A DNA stretch of 64,000 nt from CAYXSX01 sp964467925 (GTDB lineage: Bacteria; Pseudomonadota; Alphaproteobacteria; Micavibrionales; Micavibrionaceae): positions 620,001 through 684,000 of the forward strand of contig CAYXSX010000001.1 in the NCBI GenBank assembly GCA_964467925.1. The letters run 5' to 3'. This document shows positions 41,088-49,386 of the stretch, one piece after another. Every line of letters begins with the position of its first letter. Positions within the stretch are counted from its first letter, which is position 1. Below the pieces are notes generated by a model that worked only from the letters and a program-made list of their open reading frames with translations, was not told the DNA's origin and did not search any database. The translations under genes and the position numbers were made by a program.

Positions 41088-42515
41088 CTATTCGATCGTC
41101 TGGCGTTCCGTAGCCTCGAACATATCGGGATCGAGCTTACCCACCCCTTCGAACACGCAGGCATTGCGCCCGCCGTTCTTGGCCTCATAAAGGCTTTTAT
41201 CGGCGCGGGCGAGAACTTCCTCCGGCGAATGCGCACCATATTCGATCAGTGCGCCTCCGATAGAAGTGGTGATATTGAGGCACCCGCTTTCGGTGGAACA
41301 GACGAAGGGCTCTTCCGCAATGCAGCGGCGCAAACGTTCGGCCACGATGTAGGCGCGTTCTTCCGAAACATCAGGAAGGATCGCCACGAATTCTTCGCCG
41401 CCCATACGCGCAACAAGGTCGAAGCTCCGCAATTTATCCTGCAAACGGTCGGCGAATTCCTTGAGCACCTCGTCCCCGACATTGTGGCCGTAGGTATCGT
41501 TGACCGATTTGAAATGGTCGATATCGATCATCAGCACGGCCAGAGATTTTTTGGTGTCGCGGTTTTTCTGCAAAAGTTTCTGAAGGTGAACGTCGAGATA
41601 ACGGCGGTTGTAAAGCCCAGTCAGCGTATCGGTCAGGGCCATGGACAGGCTGATCTCGTAAGTGGAGCGCAGGCGTTCCTGAAAACGCTTGCGGCGCACT
41701 TGCGTGCGGATACGCGCCAGAAGTTCGTTCCGGTCGATGGGCCGCATGATGTAATCATGCGCGCCGATCTCAAGCCCGTGTGCGACGCGCGGCATATCGT
41801 CATTCTGGCCGATCATAATGATGGGCACGGCGCGGGTGCGCTCGTTGGATTTGAGATGCGAACACAGACGCAAACCGTCTTCTTCGGCCAGATTGAGGCT
41901 AACCACCAGCACGTCGAAATCATGTCTGGCCACAAGGGTCATGGCATCTTCGCCGCTGGGAACGGCCATGACGATGTCGTGATCCTGCGCTAGCGTCTCC
42001 TGTATCTTGGTAACTTCGAAATCCTTGTCCTCGACCACCAGAAGGCGCGCGCCCTCCACCGGTTCGGTCATGACGTTGGAAGCCTCGCCCACCACACCAA
42101 GCTGGCTTGCCGTATTTTCACGCATACGCCATTCGTCCAGCGCCATTTTCAGACGCACTAGAGAACGCACCCGCGCCATCAGCGCCATATCGTTGATCGG
42201 CTTGGAGAGGAAATCATCGGCCCCGGCTTCAAGGCCGCGCACGCGGTCCTGCGCATCCGTCAGGGCGGTCACCATCACCACGGGAGTATGACACAAAGCG
42301 GGATCGGATTTGATGCGGCGGCAAACCTCGAACCCGTCCATGCCCGGCATCATGATGTCGAGCAGCACCAGATCGGGGCTGTCCTTGGCGACTTTTTCCA
42401 GCGCCTCTTCGCCGCTAAAGGCGGTCAGAACCTCGTAATACTCGCTGCTGAGCTTGGCCTCGAGAAGCTTTACGTTCGGCAGAATATCGTCAACGACAAG
42501 GATGCGGGCGGACAT
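41088..42515 (-). CDS. pleD: PleD-type response regulator diguanylate cyclase (REC-REC-GGDEF)
   Basis: The 475-residue protein makes cyclic di-GMP when phosphorylated. First receiver with D53 in VLLDIMMPGMDG; second receiver is degenerate (serine in VVSLNLAEEDG where the aspartate should be), as expected for the PleD adaptor domain. The cyclase has DTLTGLYNRRYLD, DIDHFKSVNDTYGH, an inhibitory site RSFD (363-366) exactly five residues before GGEEF (372-376), and a full C-terminus. It follows divK by 3 bp, the same order as in Caulobacter, where the pair governs cell polarity and the swarmer-to-stalked change. Confidence 0.95.
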   Translation of the reverse strand: MSARILVVDDILPNVKLLEAKLSSEYYEVLTAFSGEEALEKVAKDSPDLVLLDIMMPGMDGFEVCRRIKSDPALCHTPVVMVTALTDAQDRVRGLEAGADDFLSKPINDMALMARVRSLVRLKMALDEWRMRENTASQLGVVGEASNVMTEPVEGARLLVVEDKDFEVTKIQETLAQDHDIVMAVPSGEDAMTLVARHDFDVLVVSLNLAEEDGLRLCSHLKSNERTRAVPIIMIGQNDDMPRVAHGLEIGAHDYIMRPIDRNELLARIRTQVRRKRFQERLRSTYEISLSMALTDTLTGLYNRRYLDVHLQKLLQKNRDTKKSLAVLMIDIDHFKSVNDTYGHNVGDEVLKEFADRLQDKLRSFDLVARMGGEEFVAILPDVSEERAYIVAERLRRCIAEEPFVCSTESGCLNITTSIGGALIEYGAHSPEEVLARADKSLYEAKNGGRNACVFEGVGKLDPDMFEATERQTIE

Positions 42516-42518
42516 GGC

Positions 42519-42944
42519 TTAGGAGGCCTCTTGCTCTGCGGTTTTTTTGGCGGGGGCGCTTTCTTCCGCTTCTTCCGCCGCGCCCAGATGCTTCTCGATC
42601 ACTTCCAGAAATCCGGTCACAGAGATAGGCTTGGATATATAATCCTCACAGCCCCCTTCGCGGATTTTCTGCTCGTCGCCCTTCATGGCAAAGGCGGTAA
42701 CGGCGATCACGGGAATGGATTTTAAATCGGCATCGGCCTTGAGCTGGCGCGTTACATCAAGCCCGGAAATCTCGGGCAGTTGAATATCCATCAGGATCAG
42801 ATCGGGGCGCGCCTCGCGGGCAATCTCAAGCACCTGCAAACCGTCGCGGGTTTCCACCGTATCAATACCGTTGGCTTCCAACAGGTCATGGAAGAGTTTC
42901 ATGTTCAACTCGTTATCCTCGACGATCAGCACTTTTTTAGCCAT
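42519..42944 (-). CDS. divK: Single-domain response regulator DivK
   Basis: The 141-residue receiver has VLIVEDNELNMKLFHDLLE, the phosphoacceptor D53 in LILMDIQLPEISGLDV, and AVTAFAMKGDEQKIREGGCEDYISKPI, a close fit to DivK. A short acidic and alanine-rich tail (AAEEAEESAPAKKTAEQEA) is added. In relatives it is controlled by the PleC and DivJ kinases and feeds the CckA-CtrA cell-cycle relay. None of those kinases is encoded here by name; the two hybrid kinases in this window have HPt domains and different layouts. Confidence 0.92.
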   Translation of the reverse strand: MAKKVLIVEDNELNMKLFHDLLEANGIDTVETRDGLQVLEIAREARPDLILMDIQLPEISGLDVTRQLKADADLKSIPVIAVTAFAMKGDEQKIREGGCEDYISKPISVTGFLEVIEKHLGAAEEAEESAPAKKTAEQEAS

Positions 42945-43046
42945 GGTTTCGTGAACTCCTTTTACGCAATCGGTTTATCAGATATCTCAGGCAACCCGTT
43001 TGAAATTCTACCGTTTTTTGCGGCGCTTGAGAATGATTAATGTGGT

Positions 43047-44087
43047 TTATTCGGCACCAGTGGGCGGCGGTTCTTCAGGCTGCTCTTCTTCCGGCGGCGT
43101 TTGGGGATTTTGGCCTTCCACCTCCGCCGGAGCGCTTGTCGGATGGACTTGCGCCTCGCCGGGCGCGCGGCAATCATTTTCCAGCGACTCCAACGCCACC
43201 AGTTCCTGCGTGATGGAAAAATCGTCATATTCGATCAACATACTGCTGATCACGCCGTTCTGGTGGAAAACCATGTCCATTTCATAATCCGCCGCCGCCG
43301 CATCGTCCTTGAGCGGGAAAAACGCCAGACGCACATTCCATGCGGGCGTGTTCAGCAAGGTAGTATCCAGATTTTCCGAATTCTGAAGCTTTGCCATGGC
43401 ATTCACGGGCTTGCCGATGAAGGCGTTAACCTCCACCGGGCCTTCTTCGTCACTGCCGTCGAAAATAACCGACTTGAATAATGTATTGCCGTTTTTGATA
43501 TTTTCCAGCATCAGGCGCGAATGACCGAGCGGAAACACACTGCCGCGCGGTAGCTCAAAATGAAGCCCTTCTGGCATGGTGTAGACGGCTTCCCCCACCC
43601 CGGTTTCCTTGATTTTCGCATGGCCTCGCAATTCTTCGAACAGCACACCGTCACGCTTGCGGCGCGAAGTGTAATCGAGCGTATAGCCGTCATAAGCCTC
43701 GTAAGTGGAAAAATCGCTGGTAATGCGCATCGGCGCGCTATCGGCGTATTCGTACAAAAGGTCGAAACGGTGATCGGATATCCACGCATCGCAGGAGGCG
43801 CGCCATTCGTAATACATTTCCCCACTGATATTCACAATCTGGGAGCCTGAGCGCGTCGAAGCCAGATCGATTTTATACAATGCCTTGTGGGGCTTAAGCC
43901 CGAATTCCTCATTGCCGGGGCGAAGAGAAACCGTGTGCTCCGCGCTTTCAACAGAAGTCGTTTGCGGCACCACATCCGCCGGAGGGCCATCATGATTGGC
44001 CGTCACATAAAAAAGCGCCGCCCCGCCGATCAAGGCCACCACGACAAGGATAAGCAATTTGGGGAATGGGGTAGGTATTTTAATCAT
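43047..44087 (-). CDS. eipB: Cell envelope integrity protein of the EipB/DUF1849 family
   Basis: The 346-residue periplasmic protein has an N-terminal membrane anchor or uncleaved signal (LLILVVVALIGGAALFYV) and the EipB core beginning HKALYKIDLASTRSGSQIVNISGEMYYEWRASCDAW. It has two cysteines, one early (RASCDAW) and one near the end of the core (LENDCRAPG), matching the disulfide that closes the beta-spiral in Brucella EipB. A proline- and glutamate-rich tail of about 35 residues follows. Family members protect the envelope and are widespread in alphaproteobacteria. Confidence 0.85.
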   Translation of the reverse strand: MIKIPTPFPKLLILVVVALIGGAALFYVTANHDGPPADVVPQTTSVESAEHTVSLRPGNEEFGLKPHKALYKIDLASTRSGSQIVNISGEMYYEWRASCDAWISDHRFDLLYEYADSAPMRITSDFSTYEAYDGYTLDYTSRRKRDGVLFEELRGHAKIKETGVGEAVYTMPEGLHFELPRGSVFPLGHSRLMLENIKNGNTLFKSVIFDGSDEEGPVEVNAFIGKPVNAMAKLQNSENLDTTLLNTPAWNVRLAFFPLKDDAAAADYEMDMVFHQNGVISSMLIEYDDFSITQELVALESLENDCRAPGEAQVHPTSAPAEVEGQNPQTPPEEEQPEEPPPTGAE

Positions 44088-44348
44088 AAATCCCTGAATA
44101 TTAAGAATAAAATTGATTTTAAAAACGCCGGATTTTTCAGCTTTCCCATCATAGACGAAAGCCCCCGCAGGCGCAAAGCTTTATCACGGTAATTGGGCCC
44201 TTCAAAAGGGGCAAGTCCTGCCGCCCCGCCCCAAACTCGGTAAATTTGACCGTTCATTAGAGGGCGGTAAAAACGCCTGCCCCGATAAAAATAGTCCAAA
44301 AAACAGCCCAAACAGCTGATTTAAAACAAATTTTTACCATAACAAAAC

Positions 44349-44364
44349 TGGCATATCTTTCGCA
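44349..44364 (+). promoter_or_regulatory. Sigma-54-like promoter candidate before the 65-residue ORF
   Basis: TGGCATATCTTTCGCA agrees with the sigma-54 consensus at 10 of 13 informative positions, including the GG and GC pairs at the required 10-base spacing. It lies about 43 bp upstream of the ATG at 44407. No good sigma-70 promoter is visible in the same place. One match of this kind can arise by chance. Confidence 0.3.
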
Positions 44365-44406
44365 TATATCTGTCTTAAGGATAACACCAACAAGGGTAGT
44401 ACAATT

Positions 44407-44604
44407 ATGAGCGCAGATTTCATCCAGCATAAACACACCAGCACCGTGATCGCCCATGCGCGGTCCAAGGGCCTGAACCGTGCGCCGCGCGGTTTCGAGC
44501 TGACCCGCGAAGAGGATTTCATTAACGGCGAAAGCGATATTTTCGACCTTTTGGCCGGAACGGATAACGAACCGCACACAACATGGAGGATGCGGACCAT
44601 CTGA
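44407..44604 (+). CDS. Short hypothetical protein upstream of a candidate small RNA
   Basis: The 65-residue protein is charged, without membrane segment or cysteine: a basic first half (HKHTSTVIAHARSKGLNRAPRG) and an acidic second half (LTREEDFINGESDIFDLLAG). AGGG lies 11 bases upstream of the ATG. I do not recognise it; it is not a DUF1127 protein. It shares a likely transcript with the hairpin pair at 44620-44738. Confidence 0.5.
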   Translation: MSADFIQHKHTSTVIAHARSKGLNRAPRGFELTREEDFINGESDIFDLLAGTDNEPHTTWRMRTI

Positions 44605-44619
44605 TAAAATATTGATTTA

Positions 44620-44738
44620 AAACGGTTTCCCTAAGTCTGTCACCCTCCCTAACCGTAAACCCAAAACCCGCACAGACAGACGAACCCCGCGGCCCGGCCT
44701 TGCTCTCCCTCCAATCAGCAAGCCGGGCCTTCTCTTTT
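44620..44738 (+). ncRNA. Candidate small RNA with two anti-Shine-Dalgarno hairpin loops
   Basis: Two stem-loops follow the short ORF. Stem 1 pairs ACGGTT (44622-44627) with AACCGT (44651-44656) and its loop carries CCCTCCCT. Stem 2 pairs GGCCCGGCCTTGCT (44691-44704, one bulge) with AGCAAGCCGGGCC (44717-44729) and its loop starts CTCCCTCC, followed by TTCTCTTTT. Both loops hold CCTCC, the sequence of the 16S rRNA anti-SD. This matches the plan of the CcsR/'cuckoo' small RNAs of alphaproteobacteria, which are cut from the 3' region of a small-protein mRNA and show CUCCUCCC-type loops. That this RNA belongs to that group is inference. Confidence 0.5.
44691..44738 (+). terminator. Rho-independent terminator with CTCCCTCC loop
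   Basis: A 13-pair stem (GGCCCGG-CTTGCT with one bulged C) closes a 12-base loop and is followed by TTCTCTTTT. It ends the transcript of the 65-residue ORF and forms the second hairpin of the candidate small RNA. Confidence 0.8.
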
Positions 44739-44766
44739 GCCACCTGCGTTTTTATTTACATAATTA

Positions 44767-44795
44767 TTGACATTGATCGGCTTTTTGTTTATGTT
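44767..44795 (+). promoter_or_regulatory. Sigma-70 promoter before the 247-residue ORF
   Basis: TTGACA (44767-44772), 17 bp, TATGTT (44790-44795). The expected start of transcription near 44802 leaves a leader of about 90 bases before the ATG at 44894. Confidence 0.6.
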
Positions 44796-44893
44796 TAGTG
44801 GATTGTTGAGCTTGAGGCCTTACCCCTTCAAGCCAAGTGTAATAAGTTATAAGAAGCAATGCGCAGTAAGTTTATAAATTTTTAGCAGATGCC

Positions 44894-45637
44894 ATGAACG
44901 CAGTTAGCCCTACCATCACTGACCCCACTAAAATAAGAGACGCAGCGTCCGCAGTTGCCTTTCTTCGCTCCGGAATCGAAAAGGGGGATGGGTTTAGGGA
45001 TATTTCGATTATAGATTTCGACACATTCACAGCGCGTTTCAATGAACTCGGCAGAGCCATCGGGACGAAGGATAAAGCGCAACGCACAGCTGAAGAACGC
45101 GTAGTTTTTCAATTAATGGGTATACAAGCTAATGACCTGCGCCGTATGAGCATGGCTGTTTTTAAGGGGTATCTTACAAGCGCGCAGGCAGAGCAAACAG
45201 AATTATCCTCAACGTTCGCCGAGACGGAAAGCGCAGCCCCAACTCCCGATGTTGAAAATGATGATTTTTCTGCAATACTCAGCATAATTCCTTCCAATAC
45301 TTCGCAAAACATACGAACAGCGCAAAATCTCTTGCCCTCGAGAAGCAGAAGAGAACGGGAAACAAGAGCAATTATATTAGGGTTAATCGAATTAAAACAT
45401 CAGTGCGACAACAGAATAGTCACAACTAACCCTATGCTTCGACAACAAAACAACCAGAGGCAAGCAGAAGCAGCGGCAAAACTGAGTGCACTGTCAGAAG
45501 CTTTAAATGCAGAACCTCAGGCATTAAGCCTGATCAGGGAAACCGTAGAACAGTTAAATGAGGCTATAGATGCGCCTTTACCGCTTCACTACGCCAGAAC
45601 AGTCGACCGCGATGAACGTCCCCGTCCTGAGATGTAA
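44894..45637 (+). CDS. Hypothetical, mostly helical protein
   Basis: The 247-residue protein is hydrophilic, largely helical and lacks signal peptide, membrane segment and cysteine-rich motif. Notable stretches are AASAVAFLRSGIEKGDGFRDISI at the start and QNNQRQAEAAAKLSALSEAL, a likely coiled coil, near residue 190. I do not recognise it. It has a good promoter of its own and looks AT-richer than its neighbours; it converges on aspS with 19 bp between the stops. Probably an acquired orphan gene. Confidence 0.6.
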   Translation: MNAVSPTITDPTKIRDAASAVAFLRSGIEKGDGFRDISIIDFDTFTARFNELGRAIGTKDKAQRTAEERVVFQLMGIQANDLRRMSMAVFKGYLTSAQAEQTELSSTFAETESAAPTPDVENDDFSAILSIIPSNTSQNIRTAQNLLPSRSRRERETRAIILGLIELKHQCDNRIVTTNPMLRQQNNQRQAEAAAKLSALSEALNAEPQALSLIRETVEQLNEAIDAPLPLHYARTVDRDERPRPEM

Positions 45638-45656
45638 TTCAATGTACTAGAAACTT

Positions 45657-47495
45657 CTAAGCCGCCTGCTCTTTTTTAGACAGGTCTTTGGGAATATCCA
45701 GTTTCAGATACAAATCCTTAAGCTGTTGCGGAGAAGCTTCGGACGGAGAACCCATCATAAGGTCTTCATATTGGCCGTTCATCACGAAGGCATAAACCTC
45801 ACGCAAGTTCGGCTCATCGGCGAGCAACATCACAATACGGTCGATCCCGAAGGCCAAACCGCCGTGCGGAGGCGCACCGAATTTCATCGCATTCAGCATG
45901 CCGCCGAACTTAGCTTCCAGAACGGATTTATCGTATCCAGCAATGCCAAAGGCCTCTTCCATAATTTCCGGTTTGTGATTACGGATCGCGCCGGAGGCCA
46001 GCTCGAACCCGTTGCAAACGCAGTCATACTGGTATGCTAGGATATTTACCGGGTGTTGATTTTGTAAAGCATCCATACCCCCTTGAGGCATGGAAAACGG
46101 GTTGTGAGAGAAGTCGATTTTTTGCGCTTTTTCATCGAATTCATACATCGGGAAATCGACGATCCAGCAGAATTTATAAACACCCTTCTCGCGCGCGGCC
46201 TTGTGCCCTTCGGGCAGGGCATTACAGATGGCGTCGCGAGCGAGGCCGGCGAATTTCATGGCTTTTCCGGGTCTGTCACACACAAAGAAAATTGCATCGC
46301 CTTCTTCCAAAGCCGCAACCTTGCGAAGCTCTTCTTGCGCGGCTTCGGGGATAAATTTGGCAATCGGGCCGGCACCTTCACCGTCCTTAAACAGAACGTA
46401 ACCAAGACCAGGGGCACCTTCGCCCTGCGCCCAGCCATTGAGCTTATCAAAGAAACTGCGTGGTTGATCCGCGACTGCGGGAACCTTAATTGCCTTAACT
46501 ATACCGCTATGACCATTTTCTTCGTTTTCTATTACCTTTTTAAAGGCATTAAAAGTAACATCATCACGCGCAAAAACATCTGTGACATCAACTATTTCCA
46601 GAGGGTTTCTCAGATCCGGCTTATCGGAGCCGTATTTATGCATAGCATCCCAATAAGGAATATCATCCAGCCACTGCACAACGCGTTTCTCACCTGTGAA
46701 ATCGGCGAATTCCGTGAATATTCCTTCAATTACGGGACGTATCGTATTGAATACATCTTCTTGAGTTATAAAGCTCATTTCCACATCGAGCTGATAAAAC
46801 TCTGCCAAACGGTCGGCTCTTCCATCCTCGTCACGGAAACAAGGGGCAATCTGGAAGTAACGGTCAAAACCGCTCATCATCAAAAGTTGCTTAAACTGTT
46901 GGGGCGCTTGCGGCAAAGCATAAAACTTTCCGGGATGCAGACGTGAGGGGACAAGATAGTCTCTCGCACCTTCAGGGCTGGAAGCCGTCAGGATCGGTGT
47001 CTGAAACTCCTGAAAGCCCTTGTCATACATACGCTCGCGCATGGAACGGATCACGCCGTTTCTAAGGCGGATATTCTTTTGCATCTTCTCGCGGCGCAGA
47101 TCGAGATAGCGGTAGCGAAGACGCAAATCCTCGCCCGCGCCATCATCCTCCGCCACTTGAAACGGAAGAACAGCCGCGGCGGATTGCAGAACGGCTTCTT
47201 CAATTGTCACTTCAATTTCGCCCGTCGCCATTTTGAAATTTACGGTTTCAGGCGTTCTGGCTGTGACTTTCCCCGTGATGGTCACAACGCTTTCAACGCG
47301 CCATTTCTCAACTTCGGAGAGCAGAGCGGAGTTCTCCTCCACCACGCATTGCGTCAGGCCGAATGTATCGCGCAAGTCGATAAACAGCACGCCGCCATGG
47401 TCGCGTATTTTGTGAATCCAACCCGACAGACGAACCGTCTGCCCCTCATCCGATTTGCGCAACTGGGCGCAATTATGTGTTCTGTAACTATGCAT
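45657..47495 (-). CDS. aspS: Aspartyl-tRNA synthetase
   Basis: About 612 residues of a class II synthetase of the bacterial type. An OB-fold anticodon domain (VRLSGWIHKIRDHGGVLFIDLRD) is followed by motif 1 (RERMYDKGFQEFQTPIL), motif 2 (RYFQIAPCFRDEDGRADR), the bacterial GAD insertion and motif 3 (GLAFGIDRIVMLL). I start at the ATG at 47495 (MHSYRTHNCAQL); the TTG at 47516 is less likely. The family in alphaproteobacteria is often non-discriminating when Asn-tRNA is made by amidation; this cannot be judged from the gene alone. Confidence 0.97.
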   Translation of the reverse strand: MHSYRTHNCAQLRKSDEGQTVRLSGWIHKIRDHGGVLFIDLRDTFGLTQCVVEENSALLSEVEKWRVESVVTITGKVTARTPETVNFKMATGEIEVTIEEAVLQSAAAVLPFQVAEDDGAGEDLRLRYRYLDLRREKMQKNIRLRNGVIRSMRERMYDKGFQEFQTPILTASSPEGARDYLVPSRLHPGKFYALPQAPQQFKQLLMMSGFDRYFQIAPCFRDEDGRADRLAEFYQLDVEMSFITQEDVFNTIRPVIEGIFTEFADFTGEKRVVQWLDDIPYWDAMHKYGSDKPDLRNPLEIVDVTDVFARDDVTFNAFKKVIENEENGHSGIVKAIKVPAVADQPRSFFDKLNGWAQGEGAPGLGYVLFKDGEGAGPIAKFIPEAAQEELRKVAALEEGDAIFFVCDRPGKAMKFAGLARDAICNALPEGHKAAREKGVYKFCWIVDFPMYEFDEKAQKIDFSHNPFSMPQGGMDALQNQHPVNILAYQYDCVCNGFELASGAIRNHKPEIMEEAFGIAGYDKSVLEAKFGGMLNAMKFGAPPHGGLAFGIDRIVMLLADEPNLREVYAFVMNGQYEDLMMGSPSEASPQQLKDLYLKLDIPKDLSKKEQAA

Positions 47496-47587
47496 GGAGA
47501 AGAGATTTACCCGCAAAGGCGTAAAGACGCAAAGGAAAAATAAAAAGAATCCTTGGCGTATTTGTGTCTTGAGGTTAATACATTCAA

Positions 47588-48763
47588 ATGCTTATTACCG
47601 AACAAAAAGAACTTGATGCCCTTTGCGCGCGCCTGAGCGGCGAGGAATTCATCACCATAGACACCGAATTCCTGCGGGAAAAGACCTATTACCCCAAGCT
47701 TTGCCTTGTGCAGGTTTGCGGGCCGGACGGCAATGCGGCGGCCATCGACCCGCTGGAGGGCGATCTTGATCTCTCCCCGCTTTTCGCCTTGCTGGAGAAC
47801 GAAAAAGTGCTAAAAATTTTTCACGCCGCGCGGCAAGACCTTGAGATTTTCTTTCATATGACCGGCAAGGTCGTGCATCCGTTTTTCGACACCCAGATCG
47901 CCGCCATGGTTTTAGGGCATGGCGAGCAGGTAGGATACGAGGCACTAGTGCGCAACATCACGGGCGCGCAGATCGATAAAAGCGTGCAGTTCACCAATTG
48001 GGCGCACCGTCCGCTTTCGGCAAAACAGATCGATTACGCGCTGGGCGATGTTATCCATCTTCTGGAGATATACCGCAAACTTGCCGCCGATCTGGAAGGC
48101 AGGGGCAGGACATCATGGGTATTCGAGGAAGAGGCTATTCTGGAAGACCCCGCCACTTACGAGAACGATCCAGAGGAAACATGGAAGCGTATCAAAATCC
48201 GCTCTCCCAAGCCAAAAACGCTCGCCATTCTCAAAGCGCTTTCGGCATGGCGCGAGCGAAGAGCGCAAGACCGCGACATTCCCAAATCATGGGTGATGCG
48301 CGATGAAACGCTGGCCGACATGGCCGCGCAAGCCCCGAAAGATGCGGATGGGTTGAAAAAAATTCGCGGCATGTCTGCCGATCTGGCAAGCGGCCATGTG
48401 GGTAAGGATATCCTGAAAGTCATCAAGGAAGCCGCCGCCACACCGAAAGAAGACTGGCCGCAGGCAGTCAAGAAAAAACCCCTGCCCCCGACAACAGCGG
48501 CGGTAGTGGACGCGCTTAAGATGTTGCTGAAAATCCAGTGCGGGATGAGCGATGTCGCGGCGAAACTTGTTGCCTCCGCCGATGATCTGGAAGAGATCGC
48601 GGTTAAGGGCGAAAACGCAGATGTTCCGGCACTCAAGGGATGGCGGCGCGAGGTTTTTGGCGAGGCGGCCCTGCAATTCAAACAGGGAAAACTTGCCATC
48701 GGGCTGAAAGATTCTAAAATCGTGAAATACGATGTTTCACATGAAACAAGTACGGTAAAATAA
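47588..48763 (+). CDS. rnd: Ribonuclease D
   Basis: The 391-residue 3'-5' exonuclease trims tRNA precursors. Seen are the DEDD motifs: FITIDTEFLREKTYYPKLCLVQV near residue 20, VLKIFHAARQDLEIF near residue 77, and QIDYALGDVIHLLEIY near residue 155; then a single recognisable HRDC-like helical region (WRERRAQDRDIPKSWVMRDETL) and a second, weaker one. It is divergent from aspS over 92 bp. Confidence 0.95.
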   Translation: MLITEQKELDALCARLSGEEFITIDTEFLREKTYYPKLCLVQVCGPDGNAAAIDPLEGDLDLSPLFALLENEKVLKIFHAARQDLEIFFHMTGKVVHPFFDTQIAAMVLGHGEQVGYEALVRNITGAQIDKSVQFTNWAHRPLSAKQIDYALGDVIHLLEIYRKLAADLEGRGRTSWVFEEEAILEDPATYENDPEETWKRIKIRSPKPKTLAILKALSAWRERRAQDRDIPKSWVMRDETLADMAAQAPKDADGLKKIRGMSADLASGHVGKDILKVIKEAAATPKEDWPQAVKKKPLPPTTAAVVDALKMLLKIQCGMSDVAAKLVASADDLEEIAVKGENADVPALKGWRREVFGEAALQFKQGKLAIGLKDSKIVKYDVSHETSTVK

Positions 48764-48792
48764 GCGACATTGTCGCAAATTTTGATAAAGAT

Positions 48793-49350
48793 ATGAGAAA
48801 ACTGTTTCTTTTGCGCCATGGTGAGGCCGACGTTTCCCCCGGCGGACAGGACAAAACCCGCCCCCTGACTCCCAAGGGGGGAGGAGACACGCTGGCGCTT
48901 GGTCCGGTGCTGAAATCCCGCCACGGCGCGCCGGAACTGGTGCTTTGTTCCAGCGCCACCCGCACGCAGCAAACCTGCCAAAACTTGCTTCAGGCTTTTG
49001 AGAACGACGCCGGACACGCCGATATTACGGTGCAGATATGCAACGAATTATACAACGCGCCGCGCGGAGTTATTCTGGAGACCATACAAGCCGCCGCACC
49101 GCATTATCAATCCATGCTGGTGATAGGGCATAATCCGGGCCTTAACGAACTGGCGCTTACCATGGCCGCAGAAGGCCCACCAACATTGATGAACCGCCTG
49201 ATTGGGAGCGGGTTTATGCCGGGAACGCTCTGCGCGCTGGAATGTGCATGTGAAAGCTGGAGCGAGTTATATGAGGGAAGCGCAACGATAACAGATTACC
49301 TAGCCCCGCTGGATTACAATAGCCCCGCCACCCCGGCGAGATGGACCTGA
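48793..49350 (+). CDS. Histidine phosphatase family protein (SixA-like)
   Basis: The 185-residue protein has the catalytic RHG (LFLLRHGEADVSP, near residue 8), LCSSATRTQQT, and the second histidine in LVIGHNPGLNELAL. Small members such as SixA remove phosphate from HPt domains, and this window contains two HPt-bearing kinases, but other substrates are equally possible. It lies 29 bp after rnd in the same direction. Confidence 0.9.
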   Translation: MRKLFLLRHGEADVSPGGQDKTRPLTPKGGGDTLALGPVLKSRHGAPELVLCSSATRTQQTCQNLLQAFENDAGHADITVQICNELYNAPRGVILETIQAAAPHYQSMLVIGHNPGLNELALTMAAEGPPTLMNRLIGSGFMPGTLCALECACESWSELYEGSATITDYLAPLDYNSPATPARWT

Positions 49351-49386
49351 GGCCCCTTGCAACATCATATATAGAATTATTAAACC

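Noticed and set aside
47513..47536. CGCAAAGGCGTAAAGACGCAAAGG upstream of aspS as a regulatory site
   Set aside because: Similar strings occur in gene gaps of many unrelated bacteria and its place gives no clear role; too weak to list as a feature.
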